Assembly (NCBI GenBank): GCA_018607905.1 | Contig: JABBAP010000056.1 | Coordinates: 1 to 44,939 of the forward strand | Direction: 5' to 3' | From: Paracoccaceae bacterium | GTDB lineage: Bacteria > Pseudomonadota > Alphaproteobacteria > Rhodobacterales > Rhodobacteraceae | Length of the DNA stretch: 44,939 nucleotides | Part shown: one piece after another, positions 35,619 to 43,267 of the stretch | Layout of the letters: the number at the start of each line of letters is the position of its first letter | How positions within the stretch are numbered: position 1 is the first letter of the stretch | Position numbers and translations under genes: made by a program | The notes under the pieces: generated by a model | What the model was told of the DNA's origin: nothing | What the model saw: the letters and a program-made list of their open reading frames with translations, nothing else | Databases searched by the model: none

Positions 35619-35840
35619 CTATCCTTTGTTAATGTCACCAAATTCATGATATTTTTCTTTCAAAATACAAAACGGAGCGCGTGATTTCCCCATAAAAACA
35701 GGAGCGTCATAAAGGCTTTGCCTGCCGAAAATACCTAAAACCAAACGCGGCACCTCCGCGCAATCAATGTGCAGTAATTTCTTGATACCGAAGGCAAGCG
35801 TAGCGCCGATTTCGATCAAACACAGTGACACCTTACACAC
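35619..35840 (-). CDS. Possible small gene (up to 73 residues) upstream of the 288-residue gene
   Basis: An open frame from GTG 35840 to TAG 35619-35621, ending five bases before the next ATG; the ribosome site of the next gene overlaps its last codons. The C-terminal half (IFGRQSLYDAPVFMGKSRAP, then FCILKEKYHEFGDINKG) looks like genuine coding sequence, while the start is uncertain: GTG 35840, GTG 35831 or a TTG preceded by AAGG are all possible. No family is recognised. It could be a partner of the 288-residue protein or the remains of a longer gene. The 150 bases before it hold no other supported gene. Confidence 0.4.
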   Translation of the reverse strand: MCKVSLCLIEIGATLAFGIKKLLHIDCAEVPRLVLGIFGRQSLYDAPVFMGKSRAPFCILKEKYHEFGDINKG

Positions 35841-35962
35841 TTTTGGATGTCGGCAACGGTTCCCGCGTCATCATCACCAATCTGTTGCCCATCAGAAAAA
35901 TGTTTTTTCGACCGGACCTAATGACAAAATTGGCTCGCATCGGCAGCGATAAGCTGCGAATG

Positions 35963-35980
35963 AATTAACCCCAGCAGGGG
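35963..35980 (-). terminator. Weak terminator-like hairpin after lldD
   Basis: On the minus strand CCCC TGCT GGGG (35969-35980) is followed by TTAATT, 13 bases after the lldD stop. The stem is only four GC pairs, so this is tentative. Confidence 0.35.
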
Positions 35981-35992
35981 CGGGGTGCGCGA

Positions 35993-37096
35993 TCACAAAT
36001 ACAGCTTATTCACAGACGTAATGCCAGTTTGCGCCATACCGATGGACAGTTCTTGCGTGAACACATCCCACAACTGTTCCAGCCCAGCCTCGCCCGCGCC
36101 CGCAATGGCAAACTGCAAAGACCGCCCAAAGAACGCGAAATCCGCGCCCGCGTTCAGCGCCTTCAAAACATCCTCGCCAGATCGCAGACCACTGTCATAA
36201 AACAGCGGGAAATCATCGCCCACAGCGGCGCGAATGGCAGGCAACACGTCAATCGGCGCGGGTGCACTCTCCAACTGACGCGACCCGTGGCTTGACACTT
36301 GGATCGCATCCACGCCCGCCGCCTTCAACCGTTTCGCGTCCTCCACATCCAGAACACCCTTCACCACCAAATTGCCAGACCACATCTCGCGCAACCTCGC
36401 CAGCGTGTCCCAAGTCGCCTTTGCACGGCTCTCGGTGCGATCAAAATCATAGCCATCCATCAAAAAATTCGCCATCTGCGGCTTGCCTGCGAACAGCGAC
36501 GTCAAAGACCAGCGCGGATGCAGTGCGAAATCCACAAACTGCTTTGGCCCAATGCGAAACGGCATCTTAAACCCGTGGCGCAATTCACGCGGTCGCCGCC
36601 CCACCTCTGGCACATCAACCGTCACCACCAGCGTTTCATAGCCCGCCGCCTTGGCCCGTTCCACCAGCGTGAACGTGCCCGCCCCATCACCGCTGAAATA
36701 CAACTGAAACCAAGCATTCCCTTCAGAAACCTCAAGGATCTGCTCCATCGGCGTCGACGCCACAGTCGAAACCCCATGCGGAACACCATGTTTCGCCGCC
36801 AACCGCGCCAACATCAAATCCGCATTCGGCCCCGACAGATTACACATCCCCATCGGCGCAATCCCGAACGGCACCGCAGCCTTACGCCCAAACAAACTGA
36901 CCGAAGTATCGCGAACCGAAACATCCCGCAAAACCTTCGGCGCCAAGGTCACACCGTCCAAAGCCGCCCGAGCCCGATCCGCTCCCGCTTCAGACCCAGC
37001 CGCCCCGTCGATGTAATCAAAAATCATCCAAGGAAGGCGACGCTTCGCCAACCGCCGCGCATCCGCCGCCGAATGAATATTTTTCGCAGATGTCAT
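35993..37096 (-). CDS. lldD: FMN-dependent alpha-hydroxy-acid dehydrogenase (L-lactate dehydrogenase type)
   Basis: 367-residue TIM-barrel flavoenzyme oxidising L-lactate or a related 2-hydroxy acid. FMN and catalytic signatures are PFGIAPMGMCNLSGPNADL near the N-terminal third, WFQLYFSGDG, LVVTVDVPEVGRRPRELRHG, LVVKGVLDVEDAKRL (catalytic lysine strand), and the histidine/arginine segment VSSHGSRQLESAPAPID, where SNHGGRQ is usual. FYDSGLRSGEDVLKAL and GRSLQFA complete the phosphate site. ATG 37096 is preferred over an upstream frame because it begins the family N-terminus and is retained in the duplicated copy at 38075. The gene symbol is by similarity to the lactate branch; glycolate or mandelate-type substrates are not excluded. 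Its 5' end borders a hotspot of inserted DNA. Confidence 0.85.
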   Translation of the reverse strand: MTSAKNIHSAADARRLAKRRLPWMIFDYIDGAAGSEAGADRARAALDGVTLAPKVLRDVSVRDTSVSLFGRKAAVPFGIAPMGMCNLSGPNADLMLARLAAKHGVPHGVSTVASTPMEQILEVSEGNAWFQLYFSGDGAGTFTLVERAKAAGYETLVVTVDVPEVGRRPRELRHGFKMPFRIGPKQFVDFALHPRWSLTSLFAGKPQMANFLMDGYDFDRTESRAKATWDTLARLREMWSGNLVVKGVLDVEDAKRLKAAGVDAIQVSSHGSRQLESAPAPIDVLPAIRAAVGDDFPLFYDSGLRSGEDVLKALNAGADFAFFGRSLQFAIAGAGEAGLEQLWDVFTQELSIGMAQTGITSVNKLYL

Positions 37097-37198
37097 GACC
37101 AATCCCGCACCACAGCTTTCAAAGAGTTGCCTACTATAGACAGCCACACTCACCAGACCCAAAGACCGATTGCAAGGTTAATGGAATGCGAAAGAGGG
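37054..37198. repeat. Repeat A: lldD 5' end and upstream region
   Basis: 145 bases comprising the first 14 codons of lldD and about 100 bases upstream. They match 38028-38172 (A') at about 130 of 145 positions by my alignment, with no gaps. Similarity stops sharply at 37198/38172. Confidence 0.9.
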
Positions 37199-37262
37199 TT
37201 TTCGAAGGCACGCAAGATACCACGCAAAGCAGCGTGCGCTGACATCCTATTTTTTCAATTGC

Positions 37263-37778
37263 TTAGCGGGTGGCGTTCACAACCACCTCTTGCAACCAGC
37301 GCGCTGCAGATGTCATTGGGCGATTCACATAGGTGTCGAGCGTTCGGTTCAGATAACACCAGCGTCCCGCAAAGGAACTGCCCCCAAGCGCCACGCCTAT
37401 TTGCCCGCCAGCTTCTGCTGCTAAGAACAAAACCTCATCCTCGCCTGCGCTGTTGGTGCGCGTTGCCGCAAAGGTTGCGGCCCCAATGCCAGCAGCCAAT
37501 GCCACTCCGCCCGCAACGGCAATGCCCCAGCATCCGTGCAAGTCCATGAGGCTAAATGGCTGACATTCCACGATTATACAAGGTGATCCATCGAGCGTCC
37601 CTCCGCCAACACTCCCCCCGAGTCCCAATCCGGCACCCCCAAAAGTGACGGTCGCATTTACATCGGCTTCTACACTTTTAAACTTAAAAAAGTACACACC
37701 TGCGCCGACAGTTGACGCGCCACCAACCTGCGCAATATGTGTAATTTCCCAATCGGTAACTTGGTCATTTATTGACAT
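37263..37778 (-). CDS. Unknown glycine-rich 171-residue protein (cassette X)
   Basis: No family is recognised with confidence. The protein begins MSINDQVTDWEITHIAQVGG and then has glycine-rich hydrophobic stretches (VTFGGAGLGLGGSVGGGTLD near 64-83 and GIAVAGGVALAAGIGAATFA near 105-125). The cysteines are in SPCIIVECQP, HGCWG and RWCYL. There is no signal peptide. AGGAG lies six to seven bases before the ATG, an excellent ribosome site, and supports a real gene. It is the only gene between repeat A and the B'A' scar. The composition suggests a beta-sandwich or membrane-inserting protein; function unknown. Confidence 0.78.
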   Translation of the reverse strand: MSINDQVTDWEITHIAQVGGASTVGAGVYFFKFKSVEADVNATVTFGGAGLGLGGSVGGGTLDGSPCIIVECQPFSLMDLHGCWGIAVAGGVALAAGIGAATFAATRTNSAGEDEVLFLAAEAGGQIGVALGGSSFAGRWCYLNRTLDTYVNRPMTSAARWLQEVVVNATR

Positions 37779-38287
37779 TTTAAACTCCTAAAAATTTATT
37801 GATAATACGCAGAGCCTGCCACTCCGACGAAAATCGATCAATATTTCTGAAGTAATCGCTAGAAAAAGGCGGCTTTTGGCTGACTTAAACTGCAATATAG
37901 AAGAGCAGTCCTGTTCAAAGGTCGTCAAATTAAATAGCGGAGAAACGAGACTTTACGGTGAGCGTAAAGATCAGGAAACCTACCGCCCCAACGCCTTCAT
38001 CGCCGCCTCAATCCCTTTCAACGTCATGCCGCGCGTCAGCCGCCGAATGAATATGGTTCGCAGATATCATAACCAATCCCGCACCACAGTTTTCAAAGAG
38101 TTGCCTATTTTTGACAGCTACCCTCACCAGACCCAAAGACCGATTGCAAGGGTAACGGAATGGGAAAGAGGGTTTCGGGGAGGTGGATGGGGTTCAATTG
38201 AAATACTATGATTGTAGCCAATTCATAAGAACATTAGTTTAGCGTGATCGAGATCGAAACTAACAACAACAACCTAGGTAAAAAATC
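37779..38287. other. Gene-free stretch containing a recombination scar
   Basis: 509 bases with no supported gene. The left part (37779-37980) is the AT-rich upstream region of the 171-residue gene. The centre (37981-38172) is the B'A' scar. The right part (38173-38287) is the AT-rich leader of the next gene. Open frames crossing the scar are composites and are not called. Confidence 0.7.
37981..38172 (-). pseudogene. B'A' scar: fused remnants of the VWA gene 3' end and lldD 5' end
   Basis: Bases 37981-38030 match the last 16 codons plus stop of the VWA gene (39253-39302) at 43 of 50 positions. Bases 38028-38172 match the first codons and upstream region of lldD (37054-37198). On the minus strand the text reads lldD upstream, ATG and MISANHIHSAADAR, then switches into the VWA end (MTLKGIEAAMKALGR, stop) in another frame. 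The join shares three bases (GCC, 38028-38030). Four of the five codon changes in the VWA part are silent or stop-to-stop. It is a non-functional junction between two cassettes. Confidence 0.88.
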
Positions 38288-39232
38288 ATGTCAGTAAATT
38301 GTCCAATCTGCCAAAGCCCTGACACTAAAAATTTAGTACACAGCGACAGTGAGCAGTTTAAGTGTCCAATTTGCTGCGAATTCAAAATTACAGGTTCCGC
38401 GCGTAGCACAATGGATAACATCGACTTCGAAAGTAACCCACTTTTTGTTGCATCCATTGGCCACTGGATTCGAGATCAGCAACGGTTTGACCGTGTTCCG
38501 ATGATTACTTCAGAAGTTGTTTCTAACCACAAAGTAAACCCCCATTTCCCTGATGTTCTAACGCAACTCTCTAACCTTTTGCGTGTTATTGGTGATCTGG
38601 TTGGTGAACCTGGTCCCGTGTATCAATTTTCGGCGGCGTCTATCCAATTCAGAGTTGGTTGTAAAAGCGAAGCAGGAGTCATTGGTTTAGTGAAACATCT
38701 TCGTGAAAGCCATTCCATTGGCGGGGGTGAGTCAAGCTATAAAAATTCTTCAAACATGCAGATAGGCCTAACGGTTTCTGGGTGGATCGAATACGAGAGA
38801 ATTCTCGCTGACAATAATGTCGGGCGAAAGGCTTTCATTGCGATGCCGTTTGGCAAGCCAGACTTGGACGACGTCTGGTTACCAAAACTACGCGCAGCGG
38901 TTGATCAAACAGGATATAAACTTGAGCGAGTAGATGATAATCCAGAACCGGGCTTAATTGATACCCGTATGAAACTTCAAATAAAGTCAGCGCGATTTCT
39001 ACTAGTAGAGCTTACCCACAGTAATTCAGGAGCTTACTGGGAGGCTGGCATGGCTGAAGGACTTGGTAAGCCTGTCATTTATCTTCGTAGAGATGACGAT
39101 TCCATGAAGGCGCATTTCGACGTCGAGCATTCGTTTCGCGTCCAATGGGATGCCGCCAATATGGACTTCGCAATTGAAACCGTAAAAGCGACGATCCGCA
39201 ATTCAATGCCCGATGCCATCATGAATGATTAA
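38288..39232 (+). CDS. Zinc-ribbon protein with TIR/nucleoside deoxyribosyltransferase-like domain (cassette Y)
   Basis: 314-residue soluble protein. Cys5, Cys8, Cys26 and Cys29 (with Cys30) form an N-terminal zinc ribbon. Residues about 45-170 are a mostly helical unassigned middle. Residues 181-268 resemble the nucleoside 2-deoxyribosyltransferase/TIR-like Rossmann domain: RKAFIAMPFG, then DDVWLPKLRAAVDQTGYKLE, LIDTRMKLQIKSARFLLVEL and HSNSGAYWEAGMAEGLGKP. Glu252 is in the position of the catalytic glutamate of such domains. Proteins of this kind often act as NAD- or nucleotide-cleaving effectors in phage defence. The gene is AT-richer than its surroundings, has AGG ten bases before its ATG and sits alone in an insertion hotspot. 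The defence role is inference. Confidence 0.8.
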   Translation: MSVNCPICQSPDTKNLVHSDSEQFKCPICCEFKITGSARSTMDNIDFESNPLFVASIGHWIRDQQRFDRVPMITSEVVSNHKVNPHFPDVLTQLSNLLRVIGDLVGEPGPVYQFSAASIQFRVGCKSEAGVIGLVKHLRESHSIGGGESSYKNSSNMQIGLTVSGWIEYERILADNNVGRKAFIAMPFGKPDLDDVWLPKLRAAVDQTGYKLERVDDNPEPGLIDTRMKLQIKSARFLLVELTHSNSGAYWEAGMAEGLGKPVIYLRRDDDSMKAHFDVEHSFRVQWDAANMDFAIETVKATIRNSMPDAIMND

Positions 39233-39251
39233 ATAGGTGGTGCTGAAATCC

Positions 39252-40436
39252 TCACCGCCCCAATTCCTTCATCGCCGCTTCAATCCCCTTCAGCGTCATC
39301 CCAAACATCCGCTGCTTGAAAATTTCCTGCATCAACACGGTGGAATGGGTGTACTGCCAATACTGTTCCTTCACAGGATTGATCCAAACTGACCCCGGCC
39401 ATTGTTCTTGCGCGCGCTCCAGCCAGACCTGACCCGGTTCCTCGTTCCAATGCTCGTTGGCACCGCCTTTGTAGACAATTTCATAGGGCGACATCGACGC
39501 GTCACCGACAAAAATACATTTGTAATCAGAGCCATAGGTCCGCAACACTTCATGCGTTGAAATCTGCTCCGTCCAGCGCCGTTTGTTGTCTTTCCAAACG
39601 CCCTCATACAGGCAGTTGTGGAAATAAAAATATTCCATGTGCTTGAACTCGGTCTTGGCGGCCGAAAACAGCTCCTCGATCATCTTAATGTAGGGGTCCA
39701 TCGATCCGCCAATATCTAAGAATAACAGCACCTTAACCGCATTGCGTCGTTCTGGCCGCGTCACCACATCCAGATAACCATTTTCGGCGGTTTGGCGAAT
39801 GGTGCCGTTCAAATCCAGCTCGTCATCCGCGCCAGATCGTGCCCATTTGCGCAACCGTTTCAGCGCGACCTTAATATTGCGCGTGCCCAGTTCAACACTG
39901 TCATCCAAATTGCGGAAATCCCGCTTGTCCCAAACCTTCGTCGCCTTCTGATGGCGACTTTCGTTCTGCCCAATGCGCACGCCCTCAGGATTGTAGCCAT
40001 AGGCCCCAAACGGCGACGTCCCTGCCGTGCCAATCCACTTGTTACCGCCCTGATGCCGCTTTTCCTGCTCTTTCAGGCGTTCTTTCAGCGTTTCCATCAG
40101 CTTATCAAACCCGCCGAGGCTCTCGATCTCGGCCATTTCCTCCGCGCTCAGGTGCTTTTCCGCTAGCTTGGTCAGCCAATCGTCGGGCACATCTACCGCG
40201 TTTAAAATGTCGTCCACGTTCAGGTTTTCCATGCCCTTGAACACATCCGCAAACACCAGATCGAATTTATCCAGATTGCGCTCGTCCTTGACCATCGTGG
40301 CCCGCGCAAGGAAATAAAACCCCTCCACATCGTATAAAACCAGCCCCGTTTTCATCGCTTCCAGAAACGATAAATACTCCCGCAAACTCACAGGTATTTT
40401 CGCCGCCCTCAGGGCCTCAAAGAAGCGTAGAAACAT
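39252..40436 (-). CDS. VWA domain-containing CoxE-like protein
   Basis: 394-residue cytosolic protein of the CoxE-like VWA family. The N-terminal half is helical (MFLRFFEALRAAKIPVSLRE). A linker carries GNKWIGTAGTSPFGAYGYNP and GVRIGQNESRHQKATKVWDK. The C-terminal VWA domain begins RNAVKVLLFLDIGGSMDPYI, whose DIGGS is the metal-ion site. Such proteins act with a MoxR-family ATPase, here encoded upstream in the same operon, to mature or activate target enzymes. ATG 40436 follows the stop of the 56-residue gene with one base between (TGA G ATG). Its 3' end borders the hotspot and is duplicated at 37981-38030. Confidence 0.9.
   Translation of the reverse strand: MFLRFFEALRAAKIPVSLREYLSFLEAMKTGLVLYDVEGFYFLARATMVKDERNLDKFDLVFADVFKGMENLNVDDILNAVDVPDDWLTKLAEKHLSAEEMAEIESLGGFDKLMETLKERLKEQEKRHQGGNKWIGTAGTSPFGAYGYNPEGVRIGQNESRHQKATKVWDKRDFRNLDDSVELGTRNIKVALKRLRKWARSGADDELDLNGTIRQTAENGYLDVVTRPERRNAVKVLLFLDIGGSMDPYIKMIEELFSAAKTEFKHMEYFYFHNCLYEGVWKDNKRRWTEQISTHEVLRTYGSDYKCIFVGDASMSPYEIVYKGGANEHWNEEPGQVWLERAQEQWPGSVWINPVKEQYWQYTHSTVLMQEIFKQRMFGMTLKGIEAAMKELGR
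39253..39302. repeat. Repeat B: VWA gene 3' end
   Basis: The last 16 codons and stop of the VWA gene, matched by B' at 37981-38030 with seven differences in 50 bases. It forms the right border of cassette Y. Confidence 0.85.
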
Positions 40437-40437
40437 C

Positions 40438-40608
40438 TCAGACCCAACCTTGCCAATCGGCAATCACCGTGGCGACCAGCGCAAACAGAAACAGCGCCAG
40501 CCCGTGAACAAACGCGTATTGCAACTGATCAAGGCCCGTGCCCTCCATCTTGCGCGCACGCCACCAACCGATCACGGCGCCGATAAAAAATGCAGGAATT
40601 GCAAACAT
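40438..40608 (-). CDS. Small membrane protein (56 residues) between the DUF2927 and VWA genes
   Basis: A 57-codon frame on the minus strand starting ATG 40608, three bases after the TAA of the DUF2927 gene, and ending TGA one base before the VWA ATG. The protein has two hydrophobic helices, MFAIPAFFIGAVIGWW and VHGLALFLFALVATVIAD, joined by a basic then polar loop (RARKMEGTGLDQLQYAF). Tight packing in the operon and clear membrane topology support it as real. No family is recognised. It may anchor or assist the VWA-MoxR pair, which is inference. Confidence 0.75.
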   Translation of the reverse strand: MFAIPAFFIGAVIGWWRARKMEGTGLDQLQYAFVHGLALFLFALVATVIADWQGWV

Positions 40609-40611
40609 GGT

Positions 40612-41994
40612 TTAACCCTTTGTTTCTGGAAGTTGCGGGATCAAACCCGCGATAATCTTCAGCCGATGATTGATTTCGCCTGGCTCATAAACGCCGTATT
40701 GGCCCCAGCCGATCGCCTCTTGGCGCAGCTCGTTTGCTTGCGCAATGCGGCCCTCATGCTCATAAATCGCCGCTTTCATTGCCAGCAAACTAAACAGCAA
40801 CCGCCCGTTCTGCGCGCTTTTCGCAGCCACCAATGACGGTTCAATGTAGCGCAACGCTTGGCCCAACTCACCCGCGGAAATGGACAAAGACGCCATCTGC
40901 AACGCCGCCTGCGCGGTATGAATGTCATACGGCCCAAAGGCCTGCACAAAATTGGCATAGGCCCGCGCGTAATCGCTTGCAGCAGTGCGCGGATCACGCG
41001 CGGAATTTACCCGCGCGCGGGCATAATAACTGAACCCCAACCGATGATCTGAAATGCCAACTTGCCGCGCGATTTTCACCGCTTTGCTGGCCGATGCCAC
41101 ACGCGCATCTGAATTGCCACGCGCCCCAAGCGCGGCCTCGATCGCCTTGCTCCACGCCTCTGGCGTTTCTTGCAAACGGCGCGCAGCCAATCCAACGCCG
41201 CGCGGATTTAGCCGCTGCAGCAGGGCTGGCAACACGGCGGCCACCTCGTGTTTGGCCATGCCAGAGCGCAGCTCTGGCGCGTAAAACACCCGCAACAACA
41301 GCATGTCATAGGATGTTAAAACGATGTGAAAGTTATCATCGTTATAAACGCTATCGGGCACACGGTATAAATCGTTCAACGGGCCGAGCGCTTGGGCCAA
41401 TTCTTCGTGCAGACAGTCGCGTGCATCTTGGGGGGACACATCCACAGGCATGAAAATCGCGGCGCGTGTGCGCTCCGTCAACGATGTCCAATCCGAACGC
41501 CGACTAAACCTGTTTTTGCGAAATTCCGCCCAACTTCCCATGCGTGGCACAACGATACAGGCCGCATTGGGTGCCGCGCGGTACAACTGGCGTTTCGGGA
41601 TCAGCTCAATCACGATGTTTGCGGAACTGGGTGCCGAAACACGGCTAATCGGCACGTTGCCTTCATTTTGCAGGCGCGACAACAAGCGATCCAAATCACG
41701 GCTGACAACCTTGTTCGGGGCATTCACCAACGCCACACTGATCGGCCCTTCAAAGCGCGAAATCCGCGACAATGTTTGCCCGCTTTCCAGCGCGAAAGCG
41801 TAATCAAGAAACTCTTCAAAAATATCCACGTTGGATCGCGCCACACCGCGGGGCGCAGCGGTGGCCGGAAACAGGCTCATCGCTGGGAAGCTCACAGCGG
41901 GGTCAGATCGTTTTGACACCGTCGTCAAAGGGCTGGAACACGCCGCCAAGGCCAATGCGGCCAATCCAAAACCAAAACCACGTAATATGTTCAT
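40612..41994 (-). CDS. DUF2927 domain-containing lipoprotein
   Basis: 460-residue predicted lipoprotein. The signal peptide ends with the lipobox LALAAC, giving lipid-modified Cys19. The DUF2927 core covers about residues 60-270 and contains RDCLHEELAQALGPLNDLYR, which resembles a modified metallopeptidase HExxx motif, and DSVYNDDNFHIVLTSYDMLL. The C-terminal third (about 300-445) is helical and TPR-like. The biological role is unknown. It lies between a GNAT gene, which it overlaps by four bases, and the 56-residue membrane protein, in the MoxR-VWA operon. Confidence 0.85.
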   Translation of the reverse strand: MNILRGFGFGLAALALAACSSPLTTVSKRSDPAVSFPAMSLFPATAAPRGVARSNVDIFEEFLDYAFALESGQTLSRISRFEGPISVALVNAPNKVVSRDLDRLLSRLQNEGNVPISRVSAPSSANIVIELIPKRQLYRAAPNAACIVVPRMGSWAEFRKNRFSRRSDWTSLTERTRAAIFMPVDVSPQDARDCLHEELAQALGPLNDLYRVPDSVYNDDNFHIVLTSYDMLLLRVFYAPELRSGMAKHEVAAVLPALLQRLNPRGVGLAARRLQETPEAWSKAIEAALGARGNSDARVASASKAVKIARQVGISDHRLGFSYYARARVNSARDPRTAASDYARAYANFVQAFGPYDIHTAQAALQMASLSISAGELGQALRYIEPSLVAAKSAQNGRLLFSLLAMKAAIYEHEGRIAQANELRQEAIGWGQYGVYEPGEINHRLKIIAGLIPQLPETKG

Positions 41995-42431
41995 ACTTGA
42001 TACTTTACAAAAGGGCTGAGCGTCGCGACGCCGTCATATAATTTCCGTGCCACAGCATTATCGCCGGCGGTAAACCACCAAACCTGCTCGCAGCCGTGTT
42101 CTTTGGCGTGATCAACCACTGCGTCAATCATCGCCTTACCCGCACCCGTGCCACGCACATTAGGGCGCACATATAAGTCATTCAAATAAATACGATTTTC
42201 TGGACCCCAGAAATAGCGATGATACAGGAAGTTCACAATTCCAACCACGCCATGCTCTGGCGTTTCAGCCACCATCGCAAACATCTGCTCGTCTGGATCA
42301 TGAATGCGCCGCCACGTTTCGGCGTAAACATCCTCGCCGCGCGACGTTTCATAAAACGCCAGATAATCGCACCACAGCTCGCGCCAAACGGCTTCATCTG
42401 CCGCGCTTACATATCGAACTGTCGTGCTCAA
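41991..42431 (-). CDS. GNAT-family N-acetyltransferase
   Basis: 146-residue GNAT acetyltransferase. The acetyl-CoA loop is YVRPNVRGTGAGKAMIDAVV, preceded by the strand NRIYLNDL, and the C-terminal GDNAVARKLYDGVATLSPFV is typical. The acceptor is unknown. It overlaps the moxR-like gene and the DUF2927 gene by four bases each, so it is translated as part of that operon. Confidence 0.88.
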   Translation of the reverse strand: MSTTVRYVSAADEAVWRELWCDYLAFYETSRGEDVYAETWRRIHDPDEQMFAMVAETPEHGVVGIVNFLYHRYFWGPENRIYLNDLYVRPNVRGTGAGKAMIDAVVDHAKEHGCEQVWWFTAGDNAVARKLYDGVATLSPFVKYQV

Positions 42432-43267
42432 CGCTGCCCCCGCGCCATAAATGCAAGGCGTTCAAACAAATGCACATCCTGCTCGTTTTTCAACAACGCA
42501 CCGTGCAGCTTGGGCAGGGCATCTTTGCCATCGCGTTTCATATCGGACGGGTCCAAATCTTCGACAAGCAACAGCTTTAACCAATCCAATACCTCGGACG
42601 TGCTCGGTTTTTTCTTCAGTCCCGGTGTTTCGCGAATTTCATAGAACTGCGTCAACGCTTCGGCCACCAACTCGGGCTTAATTCCTGGAAAGTGCACATC
42701 GACGATCTGTTTTAACACGTCCGCCTCTGGGAAACGAATATAGTGAAAGAAACACCGACGCAAAAATGCATCTGGCAGCTCTTTTTCGTTGTTCGACGTG
42801 ATAATCACAATCGGGCGCACCTTGGCTTTGATGGTTTCGCCCGTCTCATAGACGTGAAACTCCATCTTATCCAATTCTTGCAGCAAATCATTCGGGAACT
42901 CGATATCCGCTTTGTCGATCTCGTCGATCAGCAGAACAATCCGCTCCTCGGCATCAAACGCCTGCCAAAGCTTGCCCTTTTTGATGTAGTTCTTCACGTC
43001 ATGCACACGTTCTTCGCCCAACTGGCTGTCACGCAGGCGAGAAACCGCATCATATTCGTACAGGCCCTGCTGGGCTTTGGTCGTGGATTTGATATTCCAC
43101 TCCAAAATAGGCAGTTTCAACGCCTTCGCCACTTGCAGCGCCAATTCCGTTTTACCCGTGCCCGGTTCGCCTTTCACCAGCAACGGGCGCTCCAATGCGA
43201 TCGCCGCGTTCACTGCCACTGTCAAATCGTCAGTGGAAACATACTGTTTAGTACCTTCAAACTTCAT
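42428..43267 (-). CDS. MoxR-family AAA+ ATPase
   Basis: 279-residue AAA+ ATPase of the MoxR/CoxD type. Walker A is VKGEPGTGKTELALQ (residues 35-49), Walker B is VLLIDEIDKADIEFPNDLLQ, sensor 1 is PIVIITSNNEKELPDAFLRR with the arginine finger region FLRRCFF. It likely remodels client proteins with the VWA protein encoded three genes downstream, by analogy with CoxD/CoxE. It is first in a five-gene operon and divergent from dksA. Confidence 0.92.
   Translation of the reverse strand: MKFEGTKQYVSTDDLTVAVNAAIALERPLLVKGEPGTGKTELALQVAKALKLPILEWNIKSTTKAQQGLYEYDAVSRLRDSQLGEERVHDVKNYIKKGKLWQAFDAEERIVLLIDEIDKADIEFPNDLLQELDKMEFHVYETGETIKAKVRPIVIITSNNEKELPDAFLRRCFFHYIRFPEADVLKQIVDVHFPGIKPELVAEALTQFYEIRETPGLKKKPSTSEVLDWLKLLLVEDLDPSDMKRDGKDALPKLHGALLKNEQDVHLFERLAFMARGQR

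Noticed and set aside
36299-37549. 416-codon plus-strand frame across lldD and the cassette border
   Set aside because: It runs antisense to the clear lldD gene, has shadow-type composition (His/Arg/Gln/Pro) and crosses the repeat border into cassette X.
37876-38211. 111-codon plus-strand frame through the B'A' scar
   Set aside because: Its sequence is simply the antisense of the VWA end joined to the antisense of the lldD start; it has no independent support.
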